Position numbers and translations under genes: made by a program. Positions 1 through 8,079 of a DNA stretch of 64,000 nucleotides are shown in pieces. Position 1 is the first letter of the stretch. Each line of letters opens with the position of its first letter. This DNA is from Clostridiales bacterium (GTDB taxonomy: Bacteria; Bacillota; Clostridia; TANB77; SIG350): the NCBI GenBank assembly GCA_015056545.1, contig SVGE01000005.1, positions 1 through 64,000 of the forward strand, read 5' to 3'. The notes beneath the pieces are model-generated. The model searched no databases. It was not told the origin of the DNA and was given only the letters and a program-made list of their open reading frames with translations.

Positions 1-120
1 AATTTTATTGTATAACACTTTTAGTTTTACCTAAGCTGTTTTGTTGTAGTTTTTTTGTTTTATTTTCTCCTCCTTCCTTCAGTTCTTTATTATATTATTG
101 CCAAAATATATTTTTTTAAT
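1..120 (-). other. Window edge: 5' region of an unseen leader-controlled gene
   Basis: After the copy 1 terminator the minus strand has a strong ribosome site (GGAAGGAGGAG, around 70-82), but no ATG follows before the edge. The bases after it resemble the start of the pilin-like gene at 20513 (AAAACAAAAAAAC, AGCTTAG) yet hit an in-frame stop. This may be a decayed pilin start or an untranslated stretch. It cannot be decided from this window. Confidence 0.3.
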
Positions 121-340
121 TTGGGCACAAAAAAGAACCTAAGACTACATTACGTTTTGTCGTAATATATTCTTAAGTTCTTTGCAAAAATTGGCATGTC
201 AATTAAAGATGCTTTTATACTATAAACATCCCCCCCCCCTAGTATTTAGCACTTTCTGGCACATTACTTTGGTTTTATTTGACATTTTTTACACCCCTTT
301 TCTGTTTGTATATTATCATATGTTGTTTATCTTTTCAATA
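121..340 (-). promoter_or_regulatory. Poly-G leader/attenuator, copy 1
   Basis: First copy of a leader also present at 20580-20790. Reading the minus strand there is a promoter (-35 TTGAAA at 333-338, 17-base spacer, -10 TAATAT at 310-315). Then comes a short ORF from ATG at 285 to TAG at 220, with ten G at 230-239, a small hairpin just after the G run, and a terminator hairpin (arms 171-181 and 134-144) followed by six T. If the G run were nine, the ORF would stay open to TAA at 150-152, inside the hairpin. The controlled gene lies beyond position 1. Confidence 0.7.
220..285 (-). CDS. Leader peptide ORF of copy 1 (21 aa)
   Basis: A 21-codon ORF starts at ATG 285 behind a GGGGTG ribosome site and carries the G10 tract near its end (codons AGG GGG GGG GGA). 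It has the same length as its counterpart at 20668-20733. The two peptides share MSNK, CQKVLNTRGGGCL and a central Lys, and two codons differ only synonymously (AAA/AAG, TGC/TGT). No known family is recognised. Its role is probably translation-coupled control of the terminator behind it rather than a functional peptide. Confidence 0.45.
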   Translation of the reverse strand: MSNKTKVMCQKVLNTRGGGCL

Positions 341-369
341 GAAAATAGAGAATTATTTAAATTCTCTAT

Positions 370-918
370 TTAACTATTTTTATATAATTTATTATATACA
401 TTATATTCTCTTAATACTTTTTTCCAGTATGTAGATGTTTCTTTATATGGGATTTCTTCTAAGTTATTGTCTAGTGTTATTATTCCCTCTTCTATCCATT
501 TATCTACATTTCCTTGTCCTGCATTATATGCAATTATTGCTATAGTTTTATTTTGATATTTGTTGTATAGTTCTTTAATATAATATGTTCCAATTTCTAT
601 ATTAATTTCTGGTTCATATATCATATTTGTGTTAAAATTATCTATCCCTATTTTATTACTTATTTCTATAGCTGTATCATCTACAATTTGCATTAAACCT
701 TTTGCATTAGCTTTTGATGTTGCTCTTTCATCAAAATTGCTTTCAGTTTTAATAATTGCATATATTAAGTTTTCATCTATTTCATATCTATCACTCATTG
801 TAGATACAATATTGTGATATTTTTTAGGATATATTATTTCTTTTATTATATAATTGCTTACACTTAGTATTAATATAATAAATATAAATGCAATAAATAT
901 TTTGCTAATTTTTTTCAT
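370..918 (-). CDS. Lytic transglycosylase (Slt-type), membrane-anchored
   Basis: A 182-residue protein with one N-terminal membrane segment (residues 6-25) and a soluble-lytic-transglycosylase domain. The catalytic Glu is in IIKTESNFD (about residue 59), followed by AKGLMQI and the AYNAGQGNVDKW motif typical of the family. It should cleave peptidoglycan between MurNAc and GlcNAc at the outer face of the membrane. It lies 12 bases after polA on the same strand and is probably co-transcribed with it. This polA-transglycosylase pairing is common in Clostridia. The family call is secure; the exact substrate role is inferred. Confidence 0.88.
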   Translation of the reverse strand: MKKISKIFIAFIFIILILSVSNYIIKEIIYPKKYHNIVSTMSDRYEIDENLIYAIIKTESNFDERATSKANAKGLMQIVDDTAIEISNKIGIDNFNTNMIYEPEINIEIGTYYIKELYNKYQNKTIAIIAYNAGQGNVDKWIEEGIITLDNNLEEIPYKETSTYWKKVLREYNVYNKLYKNS

Positions 919-930
919 ACAACTCCCCTT

Positions 931-3663
931 TTATTTAGTATCATACCAACTTAAACCAACTTTTGAATCAACCTTTAGAGGTACATTTAATTTTAAAGCA
1001 TTTTCCATACATTCTATTAAAATATTTTTTGCTTCTTCTACTTCATCTTCATATGCTTCAATTATCAATTCATCGTGTATTTGCATTATTAATTTAGATT
1101 TAAGCCCTCTTTCTTTCATAGTATTATATACATTTATCATAGCAATTTTAATTATATCTGCTGCAGTCCCTTGTACTGGAGCATTCATTGCTACTCTTTG
1201 TCCAAAACCTCTAATATTAAAGTTTTTTGAATTAATCTCTGGTATATATCTTCTTCTATTTAATAATGTTTCTGCATATCCAGTTTCTTTAGTTTTATTA
1301 ACACAATTATCCATATATTCTTTTATGCCAAGATACTTACTTAAATATTTTTCTATATATACACCCGCTTCTTTTACAGTTATTTTTAATTGTTGTGCTA
1401 AACCATATTCACTTATACCATAAACTATACCAAAATTAACTGCTTTTGCTGCGCTTCTTTCCTTTTCTGTAATTTCATCTTCTTTTAAACCAAATACTTG
1501 CATCGCTGTTTCTGTATGAATATCTTGATTATTATTAAATGCTCTAACCATAGTCTCATCATTTGACATATGTGCTAATACACGTAATTCTATTTGTGAA
1601 TAATCTGCATCAATAAGTTTACATCCTTTTTTCGCAACAAACATCTTTCTCAACTTTTTCCCATCATCTGTTCTAACTGGTATGTTTTGCAAGTTAGGCT
1701 CTGTTGAACTTAATCTACCTGTTGTTGTTACAGCTTGATTTAATCTTGAATGTATTCTTCCATTTACTATATATTGTTTTAGAGCATCAATATATGTTGA
1801 TTTAATTTTCATTACTTTTCTATATTGCAGAATCCTATCTATTATATCATGTTCTCCTTGCAATTTTTCTAATACTTCAATATCTGTTGAATATCCACTT
1901 TTATTCTTTTTAACAAATGGAAGCTTCATTTCCTCAAATAATACATTTCCTAATTGTTTAGGTGAATTTATATTAAATTTCATGCCTGCTAAACTATATA
2001 TATCTTCTTCTAATTCTTTTACTTCTTCATTAGTTTCTTTTTCGATTTCTGCAATAACATTACTATCTACTCCAACACCTGTAAACTCCATATCTCCTAA
2101 AACTGTTACTAAAGGCATTTCAATTGTATTAAATAGCATTGTTTGATTATACTTCTCTAATTCTTTTTCTAAAATTTCTTTTAATTTTTCTATTCCACCA
2201 CATATATATTTTCTATTTTCTATTTTTACTTTATATTTTTTTTCGTCTTTATCCTCTTTAACAGCATTACCTCCACACAAATTAAAAGATAATTGTCTAT
2301 CATTTCCTTTTTCTTCTTTCATGTTGATATCAAAATACTCTAACAACATATCTTTTATGCTGTATTGTTTATTTGAAGAATCTACTAAATATTTTGCTAT
2401 TAATATATCAAATAAAATATTATTTAATTCTATACCTATTTTTCTTAGCATAATATAATCTTTTTTTACATCATATCCTATTTTTTCAATATCTTTATTT
2501 TCAAATATCTCTTGAAAATATTTTTTAAAATCTTCTAAACTTAATATATCTTTTCCTATGTTATACACAGTTTTATTCACATAAAAAGTAAATATTTCTA
2601 TATCTTCAAATTCATATCTTTCTTTATCTGAAAAATAGCATATTAATCTTTTTTCTTTTTTAATATTTTCTACAATATCTTCTATTTGTCTAATATCTGT
2701 TACTTCTATTGTTTCTAAATCTTCTATTTGTCCTAGATGTTCATTATCTACATCATTGTTATCATATACATGTGATTTTAAATTAAATCTTTCAATAAAT
2801 GTTTTTAATTCTAATTCTCTTAAAATAGTATATAGTTCTTCTGTATTATATTCCTTTACTATTAATTGCTCATCTGTATATTCTATAGGTACCTCTAAGC
2901 AAATAGTTCCTAATTCTTTACTTAAATATGCTTTATCTTTATTTTCTATTAAATTTTCTAGAAGTTTTCCTTTTATTTCTTTTTGTTTTTCATTTTCTAT
3001 CATACTATATATATTGTCTACACTACCATATTTTTGTATTAATGTTAAACCAGTTTTTTCACCAATTCCTGGAACTCCTGGAATATTATCTGAACTATCC
3101 CCCATTAATGCTTTTAATTCTATCATTTGTAGAGGTTTTAAGTCATATTTTTCTTTTAAATATTCTTCATTAATTGTTAATAAAGTAGTTCTACCTGTCT
3201 TAGTATGTGGTAATTTGATATTTATATTTTCTTCAACTAATTGAAAACTATCTCTGTCTCCTGTTAATATTACTACTTTTTTATTTTCTTTGCTTAATTT
3301 TTTAGCTAATGTCCCTATTATATCATCCGCTTCATATCCTTCTTTTTCAAATATAGCTATATTCATTGCCTTTAGAATGTTTTTCATATATGGTAGTTGC
3401 ATAGCTAATTCTTCTGGCATTCCTTTTCTGTTAGCTTTATATCCATCATATTTTTTATGTCTAAAAGTAGGAGCTTTTAAATCAAATGTAACAGCTATAT
3501 AATTTGGTTCTTCTTCTGTTATTGTTTTTTGCATTGTAGCTAAAAAACCAAATATAGCATTTGTGTATACTCCATCTTCATTCATTAATAATCTTGGCCC
3601 TGAAACCCCATAATATGCTCTATTTAAGATACTATTTCCATCTATAATTAATACTTTTTCCAT
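931..3663 (-). CDS. polA: DNA polymerase I
   Basis: A 910-residue family A polymerase. It has an N-terminal 5'-3' exonuclease (residues 1-290, with DGNSILNRAYYG, the acidic EADDIIG motif and GDSSDNIPGVPGIGEKT). A 3'-5' exonuclease-like fold (about 320-500) follows. The C-terminal polymerase carries motif A DADYSQIELRVLAH, motif B RSAAKAVNFGIVYG and motif C QIHDELIIEA. The DxE pair that starts an active proofreading domain is not visible (the stretch reads ICYFSDKERYEFED), so proofreading is probably lost, as in Bacillus-type PolA. The gene fills gaps and processes Okazaki fragments. The start at 3663 has an AGAAAGGA ribosome site. Confidence 0.97.
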   Translation of the reverse strand: MEKVLIIDGNSILNRAYYGVSGPRLLMNEDGVYTNAIFGFLATMQKTITEEEPNYIAVTFDLKAPTFRHKKYDGYKANRKGMPEELAMQLPYMKNILKAMNIAIFEKEGYEADDIIGTLAKKLSKENKKVVILTGDRDSFQLVEENINIKLPHTKTGRTTLLTINEEYLKEKYDLKPLQMIELKALMGDSSDNIPGVPGIGEKTGLTLIQKYGSVDNIYSMIENEKQKEIKGKLLENLIENKDKAYLSKELGTICLEVPIEYTDEQLIVKEYNTEELYTILRELELKTFIERFNLKSHVYDNNDVDNEHLGQIEDLETIEVTDIRQIEDIVENIKKEKRLICYFSDKERYEFEDIEIFTFYVNKTVYNIGKDILSLEDFKKYFQEIFENKDIEKIGYDVKKDYIMLRKIGIELNNILFDILIAKYLVDSSNKQYSIKDMLLEYFDINMKEEKGNDRQLSFNLCGGNAVKEDKDEKKYKVKIENRKYICGGIEKLKEILEKELEKYNQTMLFNTIEMPLVTVLGDMEFTGVGVDSNVIAEIEKETNEEVKELEEDIYSLAGMKFNINSPKQLGNVLFEEMKLPFVKKNKSGYSTDIEVLEKLQGEHDIIDRILQYRKVMKIKSTYIDALKQYIVNGRIHSRLNQAVTTTGRLSSTEPNLQNIPVRTDDGKKLRKMFVAKKGCKLIDADYSQIELRVLAHMSNDETMVRAFNNNQDIHTETAMQVFGLKEDEITEKERSAAKAVNFGIVYGISEYGLAQQLKITVKEAGVYIEKYLSKYLGIKEYMDNCVNKTKETGYAETLLNRRRYIPEINSKNFNIRGFGQRVAMNAPVQGTAADIIKIAMINVYNTMKERGLKSKLIMQIHDELIIEAYEDEVEEAKNILIECMENALKLNVPLKVDSKVGLSWYDTK

Positions 3664-3699
3664 ATAAAATCCTTTCTGTTATTAATTTCTATTTTTCTA

Positions 3700-3993
3700 T
3701 TACAATAACTGGTACTTCCATTTCATCTTTAGTAAGTCCACAATGAGTAGACTTTTTAATAGGCTTTCCTTCTGCTCTTTTTTTAACTTTTTTATTCTAT
3801 ATTCTAACTTTGATGCCAATATTCTATTTTCTGTCTCCCATACATTTTCTATTTTTTTAACATTGTGTGTTAACGTATATTTAGCACATTTTTCTTCCTT
3901 ACTTAAATGTTCCTCAAATCTTCTATTTATATCTGTTGTTATCCCTGTATAAATAGAATTATCTTCACATCTTAACATATATACATAATACAT
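3700..3993 (-). CDS. GIY-YIG nuclease-domain protein (YhbQ/UPF0213-like)
   Basis: A 97-residue protein opening with YYVYMLRCEDNSIYTGIT, the GIY-YIG core, then the conserved Arg (NRRFEEH) and a Glu in WETENR. It belongs to the small single-domain UPF0213-like group, whose role is unclear but may involve DNA structures. The start at 3993 follows AAGGTG. The last 15 or so residues (from KSLLIVDLL) look unlike the family. In another frame the same bases encode the end of an unrelated protein (see the relic at 3709-3770), so the C-terminus was probably replaced after a deletion. Confidence 0.8.
   Translation of the reverse strand: MYYVYMLRCEDNSIYTGITTDINRRFEEHLSKEEKCAKYTLTHNVKKIENVWETENRILASKLEYRIKKLKKEQKESLLKSLLIVDLLKMKWKYQLL
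3709..3770 (-). pseudogene. Relic of an alkaline-phosphatase-superfamily gene tail
   Basis: In a frame different from the GIY-YIG ORF, the minus strand reads about 20-28 codons ending in STHCGLTKDEMEVPVIVIEK then TAG. This resembles the conserved C-terminal tail (HGGLT-EEM-VPLIV) of type I phosphodiesterase and alkaline-phosphatase-superfamily proteins. No upstream part of such a gene exists here. The simplest reading is a deletion that joined the GIY-YIG gene to the last codons of a lost neighbour just before polA. The similarity is by eye. Confidence 0.55.
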
Positions 3994-4001
3994 ATTTCAC
4001 C

Positions 4002-4637
4002 TTATTTTAAAATATCTCTAATATAATCTTTTATTGCACCATCTTCTGCATTATCAAAAAAATATTTTTTTAATTGCTGTCTATTAATTGTTTGATATAA
4101 AAACTCTTGGTCAATTTCTTTTAAAATTGTTAGCATATCTTTATGTGTAACTTTTTTCACTTCATCTAAAATTCTTTTATTAGTTTGTTCTGGAATGGCT
4201 CTTTCTTTTGGATATCCTCCACCAAATTCTGTTTCAAATAATCTTTCGAAAATATATTTAAGTGTTAATTCTCCTCCCCATCCAAATCCTTTTGCATAGC
4301 CTATAGATATTGCATTACCTGCATTTATTTGACTAAACAAATATGCATCAAGTGAATCAACAATATGTCCACATAAAACATTTGGAAAACTATTAAGTGC
4401 AAGCATTGCTCCTTCACCTGTTCCACAACCTGTTACAATAAAATCTGCTGCTTTTGAGTTAATTAATATTGCTGCAAGCAAACCAACTTGAACATATGTT
4501 AAATTATTCTCTTCATTATTCTCCATTCCATAATTATATACTTCAAAGCCTTTATCTTGTGCAACCTCGTTTAATGCTTCAAAAATAATACTATTTTTTG
4601 AAGCTTGACTATTTTCATTAATTAATGCTATTTTCAT
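4002..4637 (-). CDS. RpiB/LacA/LacB-family sugar-phosphate isomerase
   Basis: A 211-residue protein. The N-terminal 140 residues match the RpiB/LacAB fold: MKIALINENSQASKN, the substrate loop VTGCGTGEGAMLALN, and NAISIGYAKGFGWGGEL. The remaining part corresponds to the extra C-terminal domain found in a Firmicute subgroup. The usual catalytic Cys loop is present as TGCGTGEG. It probably interconverts an aldose and ketose phosphate, but the substrate cannot be fixed. The start at 4637 has AGGAGG. Its first 20 bases overlap the end of the lipid-kinase gene, so the two are translationally coupled. Confidence 0.82.
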   Translation of the reverse strand: MKIALINENSQASKNSIIFEALNEVAQDKGFEVYNYGMENNEENNLTYVQVGLLAAILINSKAADFIVTGCGTGEGAMLALNSFPNVLCGHIVDSLDAYLFSQINAGNAISIGYAKGFGWGGELTLKYIFERLFETEFGGGYPKERAIPEQTNKRILDEVKKVTHKDMLTILKEIDQEFLYQTINRQQLKKYFFDNAEDGAIKDYIRDILK

Positions 4638-5511
4638 TCTTTTCTCCTCCTATAATCTTATTTACAAATTCTTCATTATTATATATTTTAATTGCCTTTG
4701 GTATTATATCTATTATAAACTCATTATCTATTAATTTCTCACCATCTACATTAAAAACAATATCTTCTTCTAATTTTAATTCAATATGATTTGTTCTAAA
4801 TTTATGTACACGTTTCTTTCCAACATGTTTTCCTTTTTTTAATTTAAGTAATAGTGGTATCATTTTTATTTTTGGCATTTTTTCAGCAAAATAGATTTCT
4901 AACAAACCATCTGTCATATCTGATTTTGGAGAAATATTAAATCCTCCTCCATAAAAACCTCCATTACATATGCTTAATATAGTATAACTATCTTCAAAAT
5001 TTTTTACATTAGTTTTTATTTTAATTTTTTTAAACTTAAACTTAAAAAAAGTATAAATAATACTAGCATTATATAATTGACTAGATGGAATCTTTGTTTT
5101 TCTAAGTTTATCTAAATTATTTCCTACTTCAGCATCTATGCCTGTACATGCAACATTTATAAAATAAATATTGTTTACTTTGCCTATATCAACTAAGTTT
5201 TCTCCTTGTGGCAGTTTTTTTATTGTCCTATATGTATCATTTCCGGATCCAGCTGGTATTACTCCTAATATATTTTTTGTACCAACTATTTCTTGTAATA
5301 TATTACTTAAAGTTCCATCTCCTCCTACGGAATATATTATATTCTCTTCATTTTTATATTCTTTAATAATATCTTTTCCACTTAATTTTTCAGTAATATA
5401 TCTAATTTCATACTCTATATTTTCTTTACTACATATATTCTCTATATTTGGAACTATTCTTTTATATTTACCTTTACCTGCTAAAGTATTTATAATAAAA
5501 ATATATTTCAT
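4618..5511 (-). CDS. Diacylglycerol/lipid kinase family protein (YegS/BmrU-like)
   Basis: About 297 residues from the ATG at 5511. A TTG 36 bases upstream would add a poorly conserved 12-residue tail, and its ribosome site is no better. The DAGK catalytic signature is clear: FIINTLAGKGK at the start, the nucleotide loop SVGGDGTLSNILQ, GVIPAGSGNDTYRTIK, and the metal/lipid region NGGFYGGGFNISPKSDMTDGLLEI. Members phosphorylate diacylglycerol or related membrane lipids at the cytoplasmic face. It overlaps the next gene (RpiB-like) by 20 bases, suggesting one transcript. Confidence 0.88.
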   Translation of the reverse strand: MKYIFIINTLAGKGKYKRIVPNIENICSKENIEYEIRYITEKLSGKDIIKEYKNEENIIYSVGGDGTLSNILQEIVGTKNILGVIPAGSGNDTYRTIKKLPQGENLVDIGKVNNIYFINVACTGIDAEVGNNLDKLRKTKIPSSQLYNASIIYTFFKFKFKKIKIKTNVKNFEDSYTILSICNGGFYGGGFNISPKSDMTDGLLEIYFAEKMPKIKMIPLLLKLKKGKHVGKKRVHKFRTNHIELKLEEDIVFNVDGEKLIDNEFIIDIIPKAIKIYNNEEFVNKIIGGEKNENSIN

Positions 5512-5654
5512 AATTTTTTTACACTTTCTATATAATTTTTCTTTCAAACATAATATATCACATAATCTATTAATTTACTATACCTTTTTATACTGTATTT
5601 CATAAAATTTATTTTTATATTTATATTTTTATTATCATTTATATATTTATATGT

Positions 5655-5731
5655 TATAATACATATGTAATTTAATTAGTCGCTAATAATATTTATTGCT
5701 TCATGTTGTTATCCAAGCGACAGAATGGAGG
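5655..5731 (+). promoter_or_regulatory. Promoter -10 and 5' leader hairpin of the CofE-like gene
   Basis: A TATAAT at 5655-5660 is followed by a leader in which GTCGCT (5679-5684) can pair with AGCGAC (5716-5721). That stem ends just before the GGAGG ribosome site at 5727-5731, so the leader may influence translation start. No known riboswitch was recognised. Confidence 0.35.
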
Positions 5732-5736
5732 TTTAT

Positions 5737-6924
5737 ATGAGAAGTATTGGAACAGTAGTAAGAGGAATTAGAACACCTATTATTAAAGCAAATGATGATT
5801 TAGCTAATATAGTAGTAGATTCACTTTTACAAGCAAAAGAAGAAGAAAAATTTGAATTTAGAGATAAGGATATTGTAGCTATAACAGAAGCTGTTGTTGC
5901 AATAGCTGAAAACAATTATGCAACAGTTGATGATATAGCACAAGATATTAAAGCGAAATTTCCTAGTGGAAATATTGGTCTTTTAAATCCTATTTTAAGT
6001 AGAAATAGATTTTCACTTTTACTAAAAGGTATGGCAAGAGGTGCAAAACATATTACTATTCAATTAAGCTTTCCAAGTGATGAAGTTGGTAATGGTATTT
6101 TAAATGAGGATTATTTAGAGCAAAATAATTTAGATTTATCTAGTATCATTTCTGAAAAACAATATGATGAAATATTTAGTGATTATATTCACCCTTTTAC
6201 AGGTATTAATATGGTTGAATTTTATAGAGAATTAGTTAAAAAAGAAGGATGTGAAGTAACTTTTGTTTTTAGTAATAATCCAAAAACTATTTTAGAATAT
6301 TCTAAAGATGTTTTAGTTGCGAGTATACATACGAGAGAAAAAAACAAAAAACTTTTAAGAAATAGTGGTGCAAATATTGTTTTAGGTTTAGACGATATTT
6401 TAAATAAATCTATAAATGGATGTGGATATAATTCAAAATATGGATTATTAGGAACAAATAAAGCAACTGAAGAAAAAATAAAGTTTTTCCCAGAACACGG
6501 AGATATTTTAGTGCAAAAAATTCAAGAAAAATTAAATTCTATTACTGGAAAAAATATTGAAGTAATGGTTTATGGAGATGGATGTTTCAAAGACTCTGTT
6601 GGAGGTATTTGGGAACTTGCAGACCCTGTTGTATCTCCTGCTTATACAAGTGGATTAGAAGGAACTCCTAATGAATTAAAGTTAAAATATCTATCAGATA
6701 ATAAATTTAGTGATTTAAAAGATGATGAATTAAAACAAGCTATAATTGAAGAAATTAAAGGTAAAGCCAAAGACTTAAAAGGAACTATGCAAACACAAGG
6801 AACTACTCCAAGAAAACTAACAGATTTAATTGGTTCATTATGTGACTTAACTTCTGGTAGTGGCGATAAAGGAACTCCAGTAGTATTTATTCAAGGTTAT
6901 TTTGATAATTTAGCTAGTGAATAA
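5737..6924 (+). CDS. Coenzyme F420:L-glutamate ligase-like protein (CofE family)
   Basis: A 395-residue protein from the ATG at 5737. An in-frame ATG at 5725 overlaps the GGAGG ribosome site and is rejected. It matches the CofE-like fold found in many Firmicutes: DIVAITEAVVAIAENNY near the N-terminus, VLVASIHTREKNKKLLRNSGAN, VMVYGDGCFKDSVGGIWELADP, and a conserved tail with LTSGSGDKGTPVVFIQGY. True CofE adds glutamates to F420 in archaea and actinobacteria. No other F420 genes are in the window, so the substrate is unknown here. It is one of few plus-strand genes and is flanked by divergent and convergent neighbours. Confidence 0.8.
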   Translation: MRSIGTVVRGIRTPIIKANDDLANIVVDSLLQAKEEEKFEFRDKDIVAITEAVVAIAENNYATVDDIAQDIKAKFPSGNIGLLNPILSRNRFSLLLKGMARGAKHITIQLSFPSDEVGNGILNEDYLEQNNLDLSSIISEKQYDEIFSDYIHPFTGINMVEFYRELVKKEGCEVTFVFSNNPKTILEYSKDVLVASIHTREKNKKLLRNSGANIVLGLDDILNKSINGCGYNSKYGLLGTNKATEEKIKFFPEHGDILVQKIQEKLNSITGKNIEVMVYGDGCFKDSVGGIWELADPVVSPAYTSGLEGTPNELKLKYLSDNKFSDLKDDELKQAIIEEIKGKAKDLKGTMQTQGTTPRKLTDLIGSLCDLTSGSGDKGTPVVFIQGYFDNLASE

Positions 6925-6936
6925 AAAATACATATT

Positions 6937-6963
6937 AAAGGGACAGCTTAAAACTGTCCCTTT
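6937..6963 (+). terminator. Bidirectional terminator
   Basis: AAAGGGACAG and CTGTCCCTTT form a 10-bp stem separating the plus-strand CofE-like gene from minus-strand queH. AT-rich flanks on both sides allow use by both. Confidence 0.75.
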
Positions 6964-6967
6964 ATAT

Positions 6968-7531
6968 TTAGTTTAAAAATCTTTCTTTATCTTTTTCTAT
7001 TTGTTTTTGATATCTATCTTGTTCACTATATATGCAACCACAATATTTTTGCATATATATTCCAAGTTCTCTCGCTTTGTTTTGACCTTGTCTAAAACCT
7101 TCTCTAAAATCTATATATTCGAATTTCAATTCATATTTCTTACAAATCTTTTCTCCTATTTTTTTAATCAATTCATGATTTTGATATGGACTTACAAATA
7201 ATGTTGTACAAATACTATCAAATCCATTTTCTTTTGCATATTTTGCTGTTTGTTCTAATCTTTTAGTATAACAATATGTACATCTTTCTTTTTCTTTATT
7301 TGCAACATTTCTACAAAAATCAATTAAACCATACTCATCTAATATATTTACTTTAATATCAGTATTTTGATAAAGTTCAATAAGTGTATCCCTTCTTGCT
7401 TCATATTCTTTATATAGATGAATATTTGGGTTATACCATAAAAGTTCAAATTGTATATTCATTTGTTTTAATTTTTCTACACAATAAATACTACAAGGCC
7501 CACAACAAGTATGTAATAACATTTTTCCCAT
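6968..7531 (-). CDS. queH: Epoxyqueuosine reductase QueH
   Basis: A 187-residue member of the QueH (former DUF208) family, which performs the last step of queuosine synthesis in tRNA, epoxyqueuosine to queuosine. All cysteine motifs for the iron-sulfur cluster and metal site are visible: HTCCGPCS at residues 7-14, RCTYCYTKRL in the middle and YCGCIYSE near the end, with the TTLFVSPYQ segment. It ends 5 bases before the convergent terminator and begins 4 bases after the flavoprotein gene, so the two are probably co-transcribed. Confidence 0.93.
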   Translation of the reverse strand: MGKMLLHTCCGPCSIYCVEKLKQMNIQFELLWYNPNIHLYKEYEARRDTLIELYQNTDIKVNILDEYGLIDFCRNVANKEKERCTYCYTKRLEQTAKYAKENGFDSICTTLFVSPYQNHELIKKIGEKICKKYELKFEYIDFREGFRQGQNKARELGIYMQKYCGCIYSEQDRYQKQIEKDKERFLN

Positions 7532-7534
7532 ATA

Positions 7535-8053
7535 TTAAACTCCTATCTTTGCTTTAATATCCATAATTTTTTCTATAAAGTTTTCAGATAATATTTCTCC
7601 ATCTTTAAAATAAATTGTTCTTTCAAACTTAGCATCAAACCAACTAAAAACTTCCTTGAAATATTGTGTTTGATTTTCAATTAATTCACTATTTTCTTCT
7701 TCTGTTGCTCCACCTGTTAATACTAAATATATTTTTTTATTTTTCAATTTATCTGTTCCATAAAAAGGATATAATCTATCTATAAATGTCTTCATTTGTG
7801 CTGTTACATTATTAAAATACACAGGAGATACGAGTATTATTTTATGAAACATATCTATATTATCATAAATATTAGTCATATCATCATTATATCTACATTT
7901 CCCATTGCTAAGTCCTTGACATTGAATACAACCTTTACAATATTGTATGTTCATCTCATTTAATGGAAAATATGCATCATTAATATTCATAAGATTTTTT
8001 ATAATAGTAAATGAGTTTTTGTTTCTAGGACTTCCTGATACATATAATTTCAT
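7535..8053 (-). CDS. Flavodoxin-fold NAD(P)H oxidoreductase / iron-sulfur flavoprotein-like
   Basis: A 172-residue flavodoxin-like protein. YVSGSPRNKNSFT at the N-terminus is the FMN phosphate-binding loop, YCKGCIQCQG...GKCRYNDD is a cysteine-rich loop as in iron-sulfur flavoproteins, and LVSPVYFNNVTAQMKTFIDR binds the isoalloxazine ring. It probably carries FMN and transfers electrons in the cytoplasm. Electron donor and acceptor are unknown. Its ribosome site is GAGGTAAG. It sits directly upstream of queH, which needs reduction, but a functional link is only a guess. Confidence 0.82.
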   Translation of the reverse strand: MKLYVSGSPRNKNSFTIIKNLMNINDAYFPLNEMNIQYCKGCIQCQGLSNGKCRYNDDMTNIYDNIDMFHKIILVSPVYFNNVTAQMKTFIDRLYPFYGTDKLKNKKIYLVLTGGATEEENSELIENQTQYFKEVFSWFDAKFERTIYFKDGEILSENFIEKIMDIKAKIGV

Positions 8054-8079
8054 TTTTCTTACCTCCTCATATTTAAATC

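Noticed and set aside
121-340. Leader as a c-di-GMP riboswitch, which often precedes clostridial pilin genes
   Set aside because: No GEMM-I or GEMM-II consensus is visible, and the leader is better explained by a short ORF with G run and terminator.
854-1423. A 189-aa plus-strand ORF opposite polA
   Set aside because: It mirrors the coding frame of polA, is hydrophobic by base composition and has no ribosome site.
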